In this document: in pieces, positions 23,772 to 33,336 of the stretch
Numbering within the stretch: position 1 is the first letter of the stretch
Layout of the letters: every line of letters begins with the position of its first letter
Source of the DNA: Rhodospirillales bacterium
Lineage (GTDB): Bacteria; Pseudomonadota; Alphaproteobacteria; Kiloniellales; JAKSDN01
Assembly (NCBI GenBank): GCA_029859805.1
Contig: JAOUCL010000004.1
Coordinates: 1 to 52,812 of the forward strand
Direction of reading: 5' to 3'
DNA length: 52,812 nt
Made by a program: the position numbers and the translations under genes
Notes under the pieces: generated by a model
Database searches by the model: none
Seen by the model: only the letters and a program-made list of their open reading frames with translations
What the model was told of the DNA's origin: nothing

Positions 23772-24416
23772 ATGTCAGCCCGTTTCGACGAAAAAGACAT
23801 CGGCAAGCGTGTCGAAGCCATTGCGAAGCGCGGTGACGGAGTCGAGCCCGAGCAGATCCTGGAAGTGGTGGAAAGCGTGATGGCATCGATCGACGGGGAC
23901 CTTTCGACCGTCAATCTGAAATTTTACGCCGAGATCGAATCGCTCGCCAAGTTCATCGAGAACCTCAAGCTGGAGTTGGCCGCGGTCAGGCCGGACGAGA
24001 TCAACGACGAACACCTCCCGGCGGCGGCCGACGAGCTGGAGGCCATCGTCGGCGCCACCGAGCAGGCGACCAACACCATCTTCGAGGCCGTCGAGGCGAT
24101 CGAGGAGCTGACCGCCAAGATGAACAAGAAGGTGGCGCCGAAGGTGTCGGACGCCGTGACACGGGTCTACGAGGCCTGTGGTTTCCAGGACATCACCGGA
24201 CAGCGCATCACCAAGGTCGTGACCGCGCTCAAGCACATAGAGAATAAGGTCGAGGCGTTGCTGGCGGCCTTCGGCGAGGAAATCCGGCAGCTGCCCGGCC
24301 AGGAGCGACCCGACAACCCGGAGCCACCGGACGGCAGCGTAATGCACGGTCCCCAGCTGGAAAGGGACGCCAACAGCCAGGACGACATCGACGCCATTCT
24401 GGCGGGCCTCGACTGA
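23772..24416 (+). CDS. cheZ: CheZ-family CheY-P phosphatase
   Basis: A 214-residue helical protein with the CheZ core EATEQ-like stretch IVGATEQATNTIFEAVEAIEELTAKM and the catalytic-helix motif VTRVYEACGFQDITGQRITKVVTALKHIENKVEALLAAFGEE, where the Q of FQDITGQ corresponds to the catalytic glutamine of CheZ. The C-terminus DDIDAILAGLD resembles the CheY-binding tail. It lies 33 bases after cheY. Confidence 0.9.
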   Translation: MSARFDEKDIGKRVEAIAKRGDGVEPEQILEVVESVMASIDGDLSTVNLKFYAEIESLAKFIENLKLELAAVRPDEINDEHLPAAADELEAIVGATEQATNTIFEAVEAIEELTAKMNKKVAPKVSDAVTRVYEACGFQDITGQRITKVVTALKHIENKVEALLAAFGEEIRQLPGQERPDNPEPPDGSVMHGPQLERDANSQDDIDAILAGLD

Positions 24417-24422
24417 GCCGCC

Positions 24423-25109
24423 ATGGCCGACGCAGGGCAGCCGGGCAGCCGGCGCGGCGATCCGAATATCGTCGCGCTGCTCAGCCTCAAGCTCCTGCTG
24501 CTGGGTTTCTTCATCTTGCTGAACGCGCTTTCCCAATACGAGGAGGATAGGGCCCGAAAGGTCCTCGAGAGCGTCAACGAGGCCTTCAACGGCCGGGTCG
24601 ATGCGCTCGAGAGCCACGCATCCTATCCCGCGGGACTGGGGCCGTTCGAGGAGACCGCCGCGATGATCGGCTCGGTCGGCCGCCTGTTTCGCTCGCAGAT
24701 TCCCGCCGTGCGCAGCGAGGTCTCGGCCGGCGGCGCGCGTCTGCGCCTGGAATTGCCCGCCGAAACCCTTTTCCAACCCGCCGCGGCCAAGCTGCGGCCT
24801 GGGCACGACCTGTTGTTGCGCCGGTTCGCCGGGGCACTGACCGATGACGGCCGGGTCGGCCTGGACTACGAGGTCGAGCTGTTGCACGGCGTCCCTGCCG
24901 GGGACACGGCCAGGCTTGCCGCCGCTCCGGCCGAGGCCGTCGAGGTCGGACGCATGGGCGCCCTGGCGCGCGCCTTCGCGCGGCGCGGCGTGCCGGTGGA
25001 AAAGCTGTCGATCGGTACGTTGCCGGGCCGGCCCGGCAAGGTCGTTCTGGTGGTCCAGGTCTACGACGCGCGGCTTCGGGCTCCCGACTATCTGGGGTTC
25101 GCGGAGTGA
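24423..25109 (+). CDS. MotB-like stator or stator-accessory protein with degenerate OmpA region
   Basis: A 228-residue protein with one N-terminal membrane segment (NIVALLSLKLLLLGFFILLNALSQYEEDRARKVLESVNEAF). A periplasmic part follows that has the beginning of an OmpA/MotB-like fold (GARLRLELPAETLFQPAAAKLRPGHDLLLRRFAGAL), but the peptidoglycan-binding N-x-x-L-S-x-x-R-A motif is not visible. The channel aspartate of MotB is not apparent in the membrane segment. It therefore looks like a MotB paralog that has lost proton-channel or wall-binding function. It starts six bases after cheZ and overlaps the next MotB gene by four bases (GTGA). Confidence 0.65.
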   Translation: MADAGQPGSRRGDPNIVALLSLKLLLLGFFILLNALSQYEEDRARKVLESVNEAFNGRVDALESHASYPAGLGPFEETAAMIGSVGRLFRSQIPAVRSEVSAGGARLRLELPAETLFQPAAAKLRPGHDLLLRRFAGALTDDGRVGLDYEVELLHGVPAGDTARLAAAPAEAVEVGRMGALARAFARRGVPVEKLSIGTLPGRPGKVVLVVQVYDARLRAPDYLGFAE

Positions 25110-25840
25110 CCGGGCCCGCGAGCACCGCCCCGGACGGGGTCGAGGCTTCGGGCCGGCCGCCGGCCGGGGGAACGGCCTGGCTGATCACCTTCACCGACCT
25201 GGTCGCTCTGATGTTGACCTTCTTCGTCATGCTCTTCGCCATGTCCAAGGTCGAGCATCGCAAGTGGCAGAACCTGACCGACGCGCTGGCCTACAATCTG
25301 AACGCCGTGCGCGAGCTTCCGGCGGCGCTGCCGACCGAGTGGCTCGACATCGAGAGCGACGAGCCGCTTTCCGCGGTCGATCTCGACTATCTCGCCGCGC
25401 TGCTCAAGGAGAACATCGCGGCCGAGCCGCTGCTGGCGGAGGCCGTGCTGTGGCGTCTCCAGGACCATCTGGTGATCGCGCTGCCGGGCGAGCTCCTGTT
25501 CGCCCCCGGGGCGACCGAGCTGGAGCCCTCCGGACGCGCTGTGCTTGCCGCCTTCGGCGGCCTGTTGCGCCACGTGACCAACCGGATCGAGGTGACGGCC
25601 CATGCCGACCCGCGCAAACCGGGCGGTGGCTTCGCTTCGAACTGGGAGCTGTCCCTGGCCCGCGCGCTCGGCGTCGCCCAAATTCTGGAACAGACCGGCA
25701 GCCATGGCCCGGTCGTGGCGCGCGGGCTGGGCGACGGCCGCTTCGAGGCCCTCTCAGCGCAGCTCGCCCCGGCGCGCCGCCTGGCGCTCGCGCGGCGGGT
25801 CGAGATCCTCGTGCGCAGCGCCGCGGGAGAGCAGCCGTGA
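25106..25840 (+). CDS. motB: Flagellar motor protein MotB
   Basis: A 244-residue stator protein. The single membrane segment WLITFTDLVALMLTFFVMLFAMS carries an aspartate (FTD) at the position of the proton-binding Asp of MotB. The C-terminal OmpA-like domain has LLFAPGATELEPSGRAVLAAFGGLL, IEVTAHADPRK and SNWELSLARALGVAQIL, the MotB-type peptidoglycan-binding motif. The GTG start overlaps the preceding stop. No motA gene is present in the window, so its partner must be encoded elsewhere. Confidence 0.85.
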   Translation: MTGPASTAPDGVEASGRPPAGGTAWLITFTDLVALMLTFFVMLFAMSKVEHRKWQNLTDALAYNLNAVRELPAALPTEWLDIESDEPLSAVDLDYLAALLKENIAAEPLLAEAVLWRLQDHLVIALPGELLFAPGATELEPSGRAVLAAFGGLLRHVTNRIEVTAHADPRKPGGGFASNWELSLARALGVAQILEQTGSHGPVVARGLGDGRFEALSAQLAPARRLALARRVEILVRSAAGEQP

Positions 25841-28830
25841 CCCGCGGCGGGCCTTGGTCACGGGCGTCCATTTACGGGCTCTTGCTGGCCGCCGCGGTGG
25901 ACTTCGCGTCGCCCGCCGCGGCAGCGGCCGGCGCGGCGGTCACCGAGGTGCCCGTCAGAACCGGCGTACACGACGGCTACAGTCGGCTGGTCTTCGACTG
26001 GGACGCACCGGTCGCCTACCGGCTGGAGCAGGCGCCCGGCCGCGCCGTGCTCTATTTCAGCCGTCCGGCCCGGCTCGACCTGTCGCGCTTCCGCGCCGAC
26101 CCGGGCAGGCTAATCCCGGCCCTGACGATGAAACCCGTGGCCGAGGGCTCGGCGGTGGAGCTGTCGCTGCCGCCCGGAGTCTCGCTGCGCCATTTTATGA
26201 GCGACTCGAAAGTGGTGGTCGACGTCCTGGCGCCGCGCCGCGTGGCGTCCCGGGACCTCGACGCGATCGCCGCCGATGCCGTTCTGGCCGCGACCGTGGC
26301 GAGGCAGGTTCCCGAAACAGCGCGCGCCGCGCGTCGGCTGCCGACCCGGCTCGACCCGGAGCCCGGGGCCCCAGAGCCGCGGAGCGCGCAAGCGCGCCGG
26401 CCGAAAACCCGGTCCAAGGCGCGGGCCGCGTCGGGCTCGAAGATCGCTATTGCCTTCGAACGACCCTCCCTGCCGCCCTGGAGCCCGGCGCCGGGGGCCA
26501 GCGCGCCGCGCACCCGGCCGCTTACGCTCCGCGTGACCGGGGCGCCGGACGCCGCTGCCGCCGCGTTTCGGCGCGGGCGCAGCCTGTGGCTGGTTTTCGA
26601 CCGGCCGGCGCGGGCGGACATCGCCAAGCGCCTGGCAAAGTTCGCGCCGGAGCTGATGCCTGTCGAGCAGCGGGCGCTCGAGGGCGCCACGCTGCTCCGC
26701 CTGACCGCGCCCGCCGATCTGGCGCCGGCGCTGCGGCGCGAGGAGGGCGGCTGGATCGTCGAACTGCGCCCGCAGCTCGCCCGCCCCGAGGTCTCGGTCG
26801 AGCCGGAGGTGCGCGCCGGCGGTCCGCAACCAGGGGTCCGGTTTCCGGTCGCGGGCGCCGGGCGGGTCGTTTCTCTCGACGATCCGGATCTGGGTGGCCG
26901 GATCCATGTCCTGCCGGTCGTCGCGCCCGGTCTCGGCTTGCTCGCCGCCCGCGAGTTCCCGCAGTTCCGGGCGCTCGCCACCTATCAGGGCCTCGCCGTG
27001 GCGCCCCGTTCCGATCGCATCCGCGTGGCGCGGGACGAGACCGGCTTCGAGGTGACGAGCAGCGGGGACCTGCTGGTCACGCCGCGGACCGCCGCGCGAC
27101 AGGACCCGACGGCTGCGGCCCTGACGGAACATGGCCGACGGCTTTTCGAGCTGCCGGCCTGGCGTCTGGGCGATGACGTGCTGTTCGAACGGAACCGGCG
27201 TGTGCTGCAGCGCCGGTTGGTTACGCCGGGCCCCGGACAGCGCCCGGAGGTCGCCCGCCTCGACCTGGGGCGCTTCTACTTCGCCCACGGCTTGGCCAGC
27301 GAGGCGCTTTCGGAGCTCAACCTGATGGCCCGGGACAACCCGGAGCTCGCCCGGGACCCCCAGGTGATCCTGTTGCGCGCGGCGAGCCTTTTCCTGGTTC
27401 AGGATTACCGGGCGGTGGCCGACGGGCTCGCGGAACCGGCCCTGGCCGGCGAGCCCGAGGCGCTGGTCTGGCGCGCGGCCCAGGCCGCCGCCGCCCAAGA
27501 CTGGGCCTATGCCGCGGAAGTGTTCGACCAGACGGGCCCGCTCCTGGCGGACTACATCCACCCGGTGCGCACCCGGCTGTGGCTGCTGGCCGCGGAATCG
27601 CACCTGGCCGTCGGCGATACCGGCGGTGCCAGCCTCTACCTGGAACAGGTGCGCGAGGACGCGCCCGCGGCCTTCGAGCAGGCCCAGCTCGACTTCCTCG
27701 AGGGCCGGCGCCTGTTGCTCGACGGCGAAACCGAGACGGCCGAGGCCCTGTGGCGCAGGGTCGCCGGCGCCACGCACGCGCCGTCGCGCGCGCGCGCGCG
27801 GCTGGCCCTGGTCGACCTGGGCCTCGAGACCGGTGGGCTCGACACCGCCGCGGCGATCGAGGAGCTCGAGCGGCTGCGCTTTCTTTGGCGGGCCGACGAC
27901 TTCGAGTTGGCCCTGCTCGAGCGGCTGGGCGGGCTCTACGCCGCCGCGCGGGACTACCGCCAGGCGCTGCACAGCCTGCGTCAGGCGGCCTCCCATTTTC
28001 CGGGTTCGCCGCGCGCCAAGGCGGTGGCCCGGAAAATGCGCGAGATCTTCGCCGGGCTGTACCTCGAGGGCGGCGACAGGACGCTGCCGCCGGTCCGCGC
28101 GCTGGCGCTCTACGAGGAGTTCAAGGAGTTGACGCCGGTCGGCCCGGCCGGTGACCGGATGATCGCGAATCTGGTCGAACAGCTCGTCGAGATCGATCTG
28201 CTGGGCCGCGCGGCGACGCTGTTGGAAGACCAGATCGCACAGCGCCTGAAGGGTGCGGACCGGGCCCGCGGCGGGGCCCGGCTGGCGCTCGTCCGCCTGC
28301 TCGACCGGCAGCCCGAGCAGGCGCTGGACGCGCTTGCCGGGACCGCGTGGAAGCAGCTGCCCGAGGACCTCCGGCGCCGGCGCCGGCTGCTCGAGGCGCG
28401 GGCGTTGGGCGACCTTGGCCGCGGGCGCGAGGCGCTCGGTCTGCTGGCCGGTGACGAGAGCGAGGAGGGCCTGCGCCTGCGCGCCGGGATCCTCTGGGAG
28501 CTGCGCGATTGGCCCGCCGCCGCGGTGGCGCTTTCGCGCCTGGTGCCCAAGAAACCGCCCGCCGGAGGGGCACAGGGCGAGGCCGAGGACCAGACCGTCC
28601 TGGACCTGGCGGTCGCCTACAGCCTGGCCGGCGACCGCAAGGCGCTCAGCGACCTCAAGCAGCGTTACGGCCCGGCCATGGCGGCCGGCTCCAGGGCCGA
28701 GAGCTTCGCGCTCCTGACCAGCGACTTCCGCAAGGCCGAGATCACCAAGGTCGCCCAGGAGCTGGCCGGGGTCGAGCGCATCCAGGCCTTCATGGCCGGC
28801 TACCGCGCGCTCAGCCGGGGCACGCCGTGA
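25837..28830 (+). CDS. Large exported TPR protein of the motor operon
   Basis: A 997-residue protein I cannot name. It has an N-terminal signal-like segment (IYGLLLAAAVDFASPAAAAAGA) and an AMIN-like beta stretch (VRTGVHDGYSRLVFDWDAPVAYRLEQAPGRAVLYFSRPARLDLSRF). A basic, Pro/Ala-rich linker lies near residues 165-230, and from about residue 450 onward there are many TPR-like helices (for example LGRFYFAHGLASEALSELNLMARDNPEL and YAVAYSLAGDRKAL-type repeats near the end). The GTG at 25837 overlaps the motB stop (GTGA), so it is co-translated with the stator gene. It is probably periplasmic; a MotC-like motor role is inference. The frame stays open upstream of 25837 but there runs through the motB-like genes and is not coding. 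Confidence 0.75.
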   Translation: MTRGGPWSRASIYGLLLAAAVDFASPAAAAAGAAVTEVPVRTGVHDGYSRLVFDWDAPVAYRLEQAPGRAVLYFSRPARLDLSRFRADPGRLIPALTMKPVAEGSAVELSLPPGVSLRHFMSDSKVVVDVLAPRRVASRDLDAIAADAVLAATVARQVPETARAARRLPTRLDPEPGAPEPRSAQARRPKTRSKARAASGSKIAIAFERPSLPPWSPAPGASAPRTRPLTLRVTGAPDAAAAAFRRGRSLWLVFDRPARADIAKRLAKFAPELMPVEQRALEGATLLRLTAPADLAPALRREEGGWIVELRPQLARPEVSVEPEVRAGGPQPGVRFPVAGAGRVVSLDDPDLGGRIHVLPVVAPGLGLLAAREFPQFRALATYQGLAVAPRSDRIRVARDETGFEVTSSGDLLVTPRTAARQDPTAAALTEHGRRLFELPAWRLGDDVLFERNRRVLQRRLVTPGPGQRPEVARLDLGRFYFAHGLASEALSELNLMARDNPELARDPQVILLRAASLFLVQDYRAVADGLAEPALAGEPEALVWRAAQAAAAQDWAYAAEVFDQTGPLLADYIHPVRTRLWLLAAESHLAVGDTGGASLYLEQVREDAPAAFEQAQLDFLEGRRLLLDGETETAEALWRRVAGATHAPSRARARLALVDLGLETGGLDTAAAIEELERLRFLWRADDFELALLERLGGLYAAARDYRQALHSLRQAASHFPGSPRAKAVARKMREIFAGLYLEGGDRTLPPVRALALYEEFKELTPVGPAGDRMIANLVEQLVEIDLLGRAATLLEDQIAQRLKGADRARGGARLALVRLLDRQPEQALDALAGTAWKQLPEDLRRRRRLLEARALGDLGRGREALGLLAGDESEEGLRLRAGILWELRDWPAAAVALSRLVPKKPPAGGAQGEAEDQTVLDLAVAYSLAGDRKALSDLKQRYGPAMAAGSRAESFALLTSDFRKAEITKVAQELAGVERIQAFMAGYRALSRGTP

Positions 28831-28921
28831 CTGCACGCGGCGCGCGGCCGATCGGACGGAACGGGATCACCAAGACCTAGCGGCCCGAGGGCAATCGCAT
28901 CTCGCGGTGTTCGATGGCCAT

Positions 28922-29112
28922 GGTTCGTCCCTCGACAAGCTCGGGATGAGGATGGTCGTCTGATGCAATTGCCGCCCCTCATCCAGAGCCTGGCGAAGGG
29001 GCGGCTCCTCATGCTTCGTCCCTCGACACGCTCGGGATGAGGAAGCTCAGCATGAGGATGGTTGTTTGTTCCAAATTGGGAACCTCATCCTGAGCTTGTC
29101 GAAGGATGAGGA
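28922..29112. repeat. REP-like palindromic repeats, cluster 1
   Basis: Two direct units with core CCTCGACAAGCTCGGGATGA (28930 and 29020, the second with one change) and an inverted unit CATCCTGAGCTTGTCGAAGG (about 29085). Between them is the palindrome GTTCCAAATTGGGAAC. The family recurs at 48083-48213. It lies between the motor operon and the convergent acyl-CoA synthetase gene. Confidence 0.8.
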
Positions 29113-29226
29113 GCGCCCGAAGGGCGCGTCTCGAAGGGCGCGAAACACACGCCGCGCCCACATGCGATTCCCCTGCTAGCGGCTCGGTGCCCGCGCGTGC
29201 AGATCGAGGGTCGGCCCCTCGGCCCG

Positions 29227-30789
29227 TCACGTCCCGGCCAGGTCCTCGCGCAGGGCGCGCTTCAAGGTCTTTCCCGCCGCGCTGCGCGGAAACGCGTCCT
29301 TGATCAAGACGCGGCTGACACGCTGGAATTTCGCCTCGACATTGGCGTTGATCCAGTCCCGCAACGCCTCTTCGTCCGCCGTTTGGTCGTCCTTGAGCAG
29401 GACGGCCGCCACGGGGGTCTCGCCCCATCTGTCGTCCGGAACCCCGAAAACCGCGGCCTCGGCGACGGCCGGATGCTGGACGGCGACCTCCTCGATGTCG
29501 CGGGGATAGACGTTGACGCCGCCCGAGATGATCATGTCCTTCTTGCGGTCCACCAGATAGAGAAAGCCGTCCTCGTCCAGGTAGCCCAGGTCGCCGCTGA
29601 ACAGCCAGCCGTCCTTGACCGCGCTTTCGGTCAGGTCCGGGCGCTTGTAGTAGCCCGGCGTCAGAATCGGGCCCCGGCCGACGATCTCGCCGACCTCGCC
29701 GGGCGGCAGGTCGTTGCCCTCGTCGTCGCAGATCCGCATCTCGAAGAACGGCGTGCAGGCGCCGACCGACCCCGGCTTGCGCTTGAAGTCGGTCTTGTCC
29801 AGGACCGTGACGAAGCCCTCGGTCAGGCCGTAGAGCTCGTGGAAGCGGCCGGGCAGGAGCGCCTCCAGCCGCTGCTTGTGCTCCAGGTGCAGCGGCGCGC
29901 CGAGCGACAGGACCGTCTCGAGCGAGCCCAGCCTCTCCCGCGTCGCCCCGGGGTGGTCGAGCAGCGCGATGATCTGGGCCGGCACCATCATGATGTGCGT
30001 GACCTTCTCGCGCGCGACGGTCTCGACCACCGCGTCGATCTCGAAGCTCTTGTGCAGGACGTAGGTCGCGCCGTTGAAGAAGGTCGGCATGAGCGTCACG
30101 AAGGCGCCGTTGAAGATGATCGCGCCCGTGTGCAGACAGACGCTTTCGGGGGTGAACCGGAACGCCTGCGAGAACAGCATGCAGTACATGGCGCGGACAT
30201 AATGGGTGTGCACGATGCCCTTGGGATCGCCAGTCGTGCCGCTGGAATAGACGATGTCGTACACGTCGTCGTTGCCCAGGCCGGCGTCCGGCGGCTCGCC
30301 GGCGGAGGCCTCGGCGAGGAGCTCGTCGAGACAGCGAAAGCCCTCGCGCGGCTCTGCGCCGGTCACGACGAAGCGCTCGTCCGCGATTTGCCGGAGGTCG
30401 CCGCGCGCGGCGTCGACCAAGGCTGCGTAGGCGGGATCGGCCAGTACCATGCCCGCATCGGCGTCGGCGAGCAGCTTCGCCAGGCCCTTGGCTTGAAGCA
30501 GCGGGCTCATGGGCACGACCACCGCGCCGATCTTGGCGACGGCCCAGTACAAGCCCAGCAGCTCGAGGCAGTTCGGCAACACCGTCGCGACCTTGTCGCC
30601 CTTGCCGATACCGGCGGATAACAGCCCGTTGGCTAGACGATTGACACGCCCGTTGAACGCCTCGTAGCTCAGCCGCTCGCCCTCGAAGACGACGGCGGTA
30701 TGCGCCGGCCGGTACGTAGCGTGCCGAGTTATGAGTGTCCCGATATCCACCCGATCCGATCCGCAAGGCCCCGAGGATCGGCCGATCAT
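29227..30789 (-). CDS. AMP-dependent acyl-CoA synthetase (class I adenylate-forming)
   Basis: A 520-residue fatty or aryl acid-CoA ligase. Core motifs: the P-loop-like [35 protein letters not shown], the [57 protein letters not shown] block and the catalytic lysine region [18 protein letters not shown]. The substrate cannot be read from sequence. The ATG at 30789 gives 13 extra residues before the conserved [24 protein letters not shown] 30750 is an alternative start. It is a single gene, convergent with the motor operon across the REP cluster. Confidence 0.92.
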   Translation of the reverse strand: MIGRSSGPCGSDRVDIGTLITRHATYRPAHTAVVFEGERLSYEAFNGRVNRLANGLLSAGIGKGDKVATVLPNCLELLGLYWAVAKIGAVVVPMSPLLQAKGLAKLLADADAGMVLADPAYAALVDAARGDLRQIADERFVVTGAEPREGFRCLDELLAEASAGEPPDAGLGNDDVYDIVYSSGTTGDPKGIVHTHYVRAMYCMLFSQAFRFTPESVCLHTGAIIFNGAFVTLMPTFFNGATYVLHKSFEIDAVVETVAREKVTHIMMVPAQIIALLDHPGATRERLGSLETVLSLGAPLHLEHKQRLEALLPGRFHELYGLTEGFVTVLDKTDFKRKPGSVGACTPFFEMRICDDEGNDLPPGEVGEIVGRGPILTPGYYKRPDLTESAVKDGWLFSGDLGYLDEDGFLYLVDRKKDMIISGGVNVYPRDIEEVAVQHPAVAEAAVFGVPDDRWGETPVAAVLLKDDQTADEEALRDWINANVEAKFQRVSRVLIKDAFPRSAAGKTLKRALREDLAGT

Positions 30790-31192
30790 ACCCCATCGCG
30801 CCGGCCCCGGGACCCGGGAAAACGGCCGGCAGGCGGTTCGCCAACCGACTGCGCGCGCTGGCGCGGCGGCAAGTCATGGACTCAGAAATGTATCGGTACC
30901 TTTGTCGCGGTGAGTGTCTGCTCTGATCCCGGTTCCGGACCTTCCCGTGACACGCTTGCTATGACGGCTCGTGACCCAAACCAGACTCTTCCGTCGGTCA
31001 GGTGATCACGCTCGATGAACAGAGACGTACCGACAATCAGCACTAGGTGCATCCTTTGCCATGCCCGGCTGCCGTATGTCACAACATATCCCGTGCCGGA
31101 GTTCGTTCCTCTGTTGCTATGTTGAGCAAGGACGGATTTGTCCGTGTGCCAGACGCTGAAACAACCGACAAAGCAGCCACGAGGTAACTTCT
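30790..31192. other. Gene-free stretch, left border of the accessory island
   Basis: I see no credible coding frame, tRNA or strong terminator in these 403 bases. Base composition falls from GC-rich to more AT-rich across it, so the left edge of the accessory island is probably here. No integrase attachment repeat was recognisable. Confidence 0.5.
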
Positions 31193-31630
31193 ATGGACGG
31201 CAGACACAAGAGCACTCCCGGGTCCAGATGTATCCCAAGGAGGGGCTCCTTGCTGGGCGCTTTCATCACTTGGTCTGTTATCGGCTTTGTTGTGCTGGAA
31301 TGCATATTATATGCCTATATAATCATTGAATGTGCATCCTTGTGGTTTTATTGTCAGATAGACAATGAAATAATAGAGTCTATTTTTCCGGCGTCTAAAT
31401 TAATATTATTGTATTTTCTATTTAGGAATATGTCTTGGGTAAGATTGGCGCTTGCAACACTATTTCTGATCTCAGCCTGCTTATATATTACGCGATCATT
31501 CTATGACTACGTGGCACTGGAGTTTTTGACCATGGCGGTGTTATCCGCAGTGATTGCATTCCTTCTGATGTTTTCAAAGTCCCTGAAGCTATTTCTCAGT
31601 GAGCGAGCGGCTAAGCGCGCTAAGCGATAG
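31193..31630 (+). CDS. Small multi-pass membrane protein, unknown
   Basis: A 145-residue protein with about four hydrophobic segments (GAFITWSVIGFVVLECILYAYIIIECASLWFY, ASKLILLYFLFRNMSWVRLALATLFLISACLYI, FLTMAVLSAVIAFLLMF) and a basic C-terminus (SERAAKRAKR). The ATG has GAGG eight bases upstream. The codons are strikingly AT-rich (for example runs of ATA and TTA) compared with the rest of the window, pointing to recent transfer. No family recognised. Confidence 0.6.
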   Translation: MDGRHKSTPGSRCIPRRGSLLGAFITWSVIGFVVLECILYAYIIIECASLWFYCQIDNEIIESIFPASKLILLYFLFRNMSWVRLALATLFLISACLYITRSFYDYVALEFLTMAVLSAVIAFLLMFSKSLKLFLSERAAKRAKR

Positions 31631-31635
31631 CCAAG

Positions 31636-31760
31636 CCGACCACGGCAGCAGTACCCCCAGCACCAGAAGTCAAAGCTCGGATGTCGGCTCTCATGAGGAT
31701 TGCTTCGGCTTCACCCCAGACTCCGGACCTGAATTCGATGGAGCTTGTACGGGGAAAGAT
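31636..31760 (+). repeat. Degenerate island repeat, copies A1 and A2
   Basis: Starting six bases after the membrane-protein stop, 31641-31680 carries the core GCAGTACCCCCAGCACCAGA and 31706-31757 carries ACCCCAGACTCCGGACCTGA ending in TACGGGGAAAGATGACCC. Both resemble the repeats at 33043-33203 and 34446-34522. Confidence 0.5.
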
Positions 31761-31775
31761 GACCCTAAGCAGCCA

Positions 31776-32882
31776 TCAGCTCTCCGCGCAGTCCACGAAA
31801 GCCTCGCGGAAAAACGTCACGATGGTGCTGTTCATCTCTTCGTGGAGAGCGGCGCGGCGGGTCATCTCTTCGCGGAAAGCAGCGGGATCGAAGCCCTCAG
31901 GACCCGCCAGGCTCTTGCCGACGGATTCGGGAATGGGGGCAAGAAAGCTTAAGTGGTGTGCCCTTGGTACAACAATTTCTCGTGGATCGGGAAAGTCGTC
32001 GCGCTGCTTCAATAGGCGAACCACTCGGGAGACGTGGAGCTTTGCCTTGAGCACATTTTCCACCTCCGGCCGGAAGAACAGCAGCTTCGCCGGTGGCAGC
32101 GCCTTCAGAGTCGCATCGGAAAAGGGCGCGGCGAAGGGATCGGCTATCACAGCCGCACAAAGCCTGCCATCATAGGTTCGTTGCACTGGTTCGGCATAGG
32201 CCCTGGCCCGCGCCGCGCGCTCTTCAGCGCTCACGTTGTTGATGATGCGGCAGTAAGGATCCTCTTCGGCGTGCCTCTCACAGTGGTCGAGAATACGGGA
32301 AAACTCCGGCTCCGCACCCAGGGCCGCGAGGACCGTATAGCCGCCGGCCGAAAAGCCGAAGGCTGCGATCTTCTTGGAGTCGATTCGGCTCGACCAAGCC
32401 TGCTGCGCCAGAAGCGCGTCGATGATAGCGGAGAGCTGACGCGGACGGCCATCCAGGACGATGCGCTGGTCGTCGTGGATGTCGTCGTGGAAGTTGTTCC
32501 GGGGATGCAGCGGCGCAGCGGCAATGAAACCCGCCTTGGCCAAGGCGATGGCGGTGTCCCTGTGCCCCAGGTCGAAGCCGCCCGAGCCGTGGGACAGGAT
32601 CACCAGTCCGAATTGTCCAGCGGCTGGCTCAGCGTCCCGGGTACCCGGAAATTCAAAAGGACCTACTCTGACAACACTATTCGGTACATCGGTTGGGTAC
32701 CAGAGCGAGTACTGCATTTCCCCGCCCATCGGGTCAGCTGTAGACAATCTGGCGAAGCCCACACCGAATTCCCGCTCCGAGGCATCTGCATCAGTGCTAA
32801 TGAGCATAACCACGGCAATTGCACACAGGTGGCACAGAAGCAACAACAAGATCTGCTGAACGCCGAACCTGGAACTGAGCAT
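31776..32882 (-). CDS. Exported alpha/beta hydrolase (dienelactone hydrolase/lipase-like)
   Basis: A 368-residue secreted or periplasmic hydrolase. It has a long hydrophobic signal (ILLLLLCHLCAIAVVMLISTDADA), the oxyanion segment FGLVILSHGSGGFDLGHRDTAIALAKAGFIAAAPLHP, the nucleophile elbow AFGFSAGGYT and a late histidine in VPRAHHLSFLAP. This resembles the predicted dienelactone hydrolase group (COG4188 as I recall it); the natural substrate is unknown. The ATG at 32882 follows GGAGACAACGAT, a good ribosome site, and is preferred to the in-frame start at 32930. Confidence 0.8.
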   Translation of the reverse strand: MLSSRFGVQQILLLLLCHLCAIAVVMLISTDADASEREFGVGFARLSTADPMGGEMQYSLWYPTDVPNSVVRVGPFEFPGTRDAEPAAGQFGLVILSHGSGGFDLGHRDTAIALAKAGFIAAAPLHPRNNFHDDIHDDQRIVLDGRPRQLSAIIDALLAQQAWSSRIDSKKIAAFGFSAGGYTVLAALGAEPEFSRILDHCERHAEEDPYCRIINNVSAEERAARARAYAEPVQRTYDGRLCAAVIADPFAAPFSDATLKALPPAKLLFFRPEVENVLKAKLHVSRVVRLLKQRDDFPDPREIVVPRAHHLSFLAPIPESVGKSLAGPEGFDPAAFREEMTRRAALHEEMNSTIVTFFREAFVDCAES

Positions 32883-33336
32883 ATCGTTGTCTCCGCTGCG
32901 CGCCGAATTGGTCCTCATCGCACCCCGCACACTACATCAGCACCGCCAGAGGTCCAAAATCCGCCACGTCTTGAATGATCATGGGACTGGAACCTGCTTC
33001 TAGTTGCGACTTGCCGTCTACCGAACTGCAATCTTCCGCTCTTGGCTACTTTTCCCCGTACGGGCCGAGCACCGGCTACGGCAACAGTACCCCCAGACCC
33101 GGACATTTGAGCGCCGAAGTCCGACTTTGGGCCAATTGTTTCCGGTGTACCCTCAAGCTCGGACGTGGCTGGCGAGTCCGGCGAACGGAGAAAAATGACC
33201 CGAAGCTGAAGTATATGACGAGGCAGATGGACTAGTGCTGTGAGTTCGGATGTTCCTCTTGTCGCTCTCTGTAGGTATGAGTGATAATGGTCCCAAGGCA
33301 AGAAACTAACCTAGTAGTTTTGAGCGAGACGTTTTT
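32883..33336. other. Gene-free stretch containing a repeat element
   Basis: No supportable gene in these 454 bases. The middle holds the repeat unit described at 33043-33203. The short open frames on either strand run through that repeat and lack ribosome sites. Confidence 0.5.
33043..33203. repeat. Candidate miniature element with imperfect terminal inverted repeats (copy B)
   Basis: It begins TGGCTACTTTTCCCCGT and ends ACGGAGAAAAATGACCC, which pair as an imperfect inverted repeat (about 12 of 16 bases). The interior holds AGTACCCCCAGACCCGGACA. The first 17 bases are identical to those of the copy at 34446. Confidence 0.5.

Noticed and set aside
24844-25836. Upstream extension of the TPR gene frame by 331 codons
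   Set aside because: It overlaps the two MotB-like genes completely and is Arg/Ala-rich without motifs; the GTGA overlap at 25837 gives a natural start with a signal peptide.
26110-28836. A 908-residue open frame antisense to the exported TPR gene
   Set aside because: It has no start signal, no recognisable fold and low-complexity composition; the plus-strand frame is coupled to motB and has TPR structure.
32915-33301. A 128-residue minus-strand frame
   Set aside because: It runs through repeat copy B and has no supporting start or motif.
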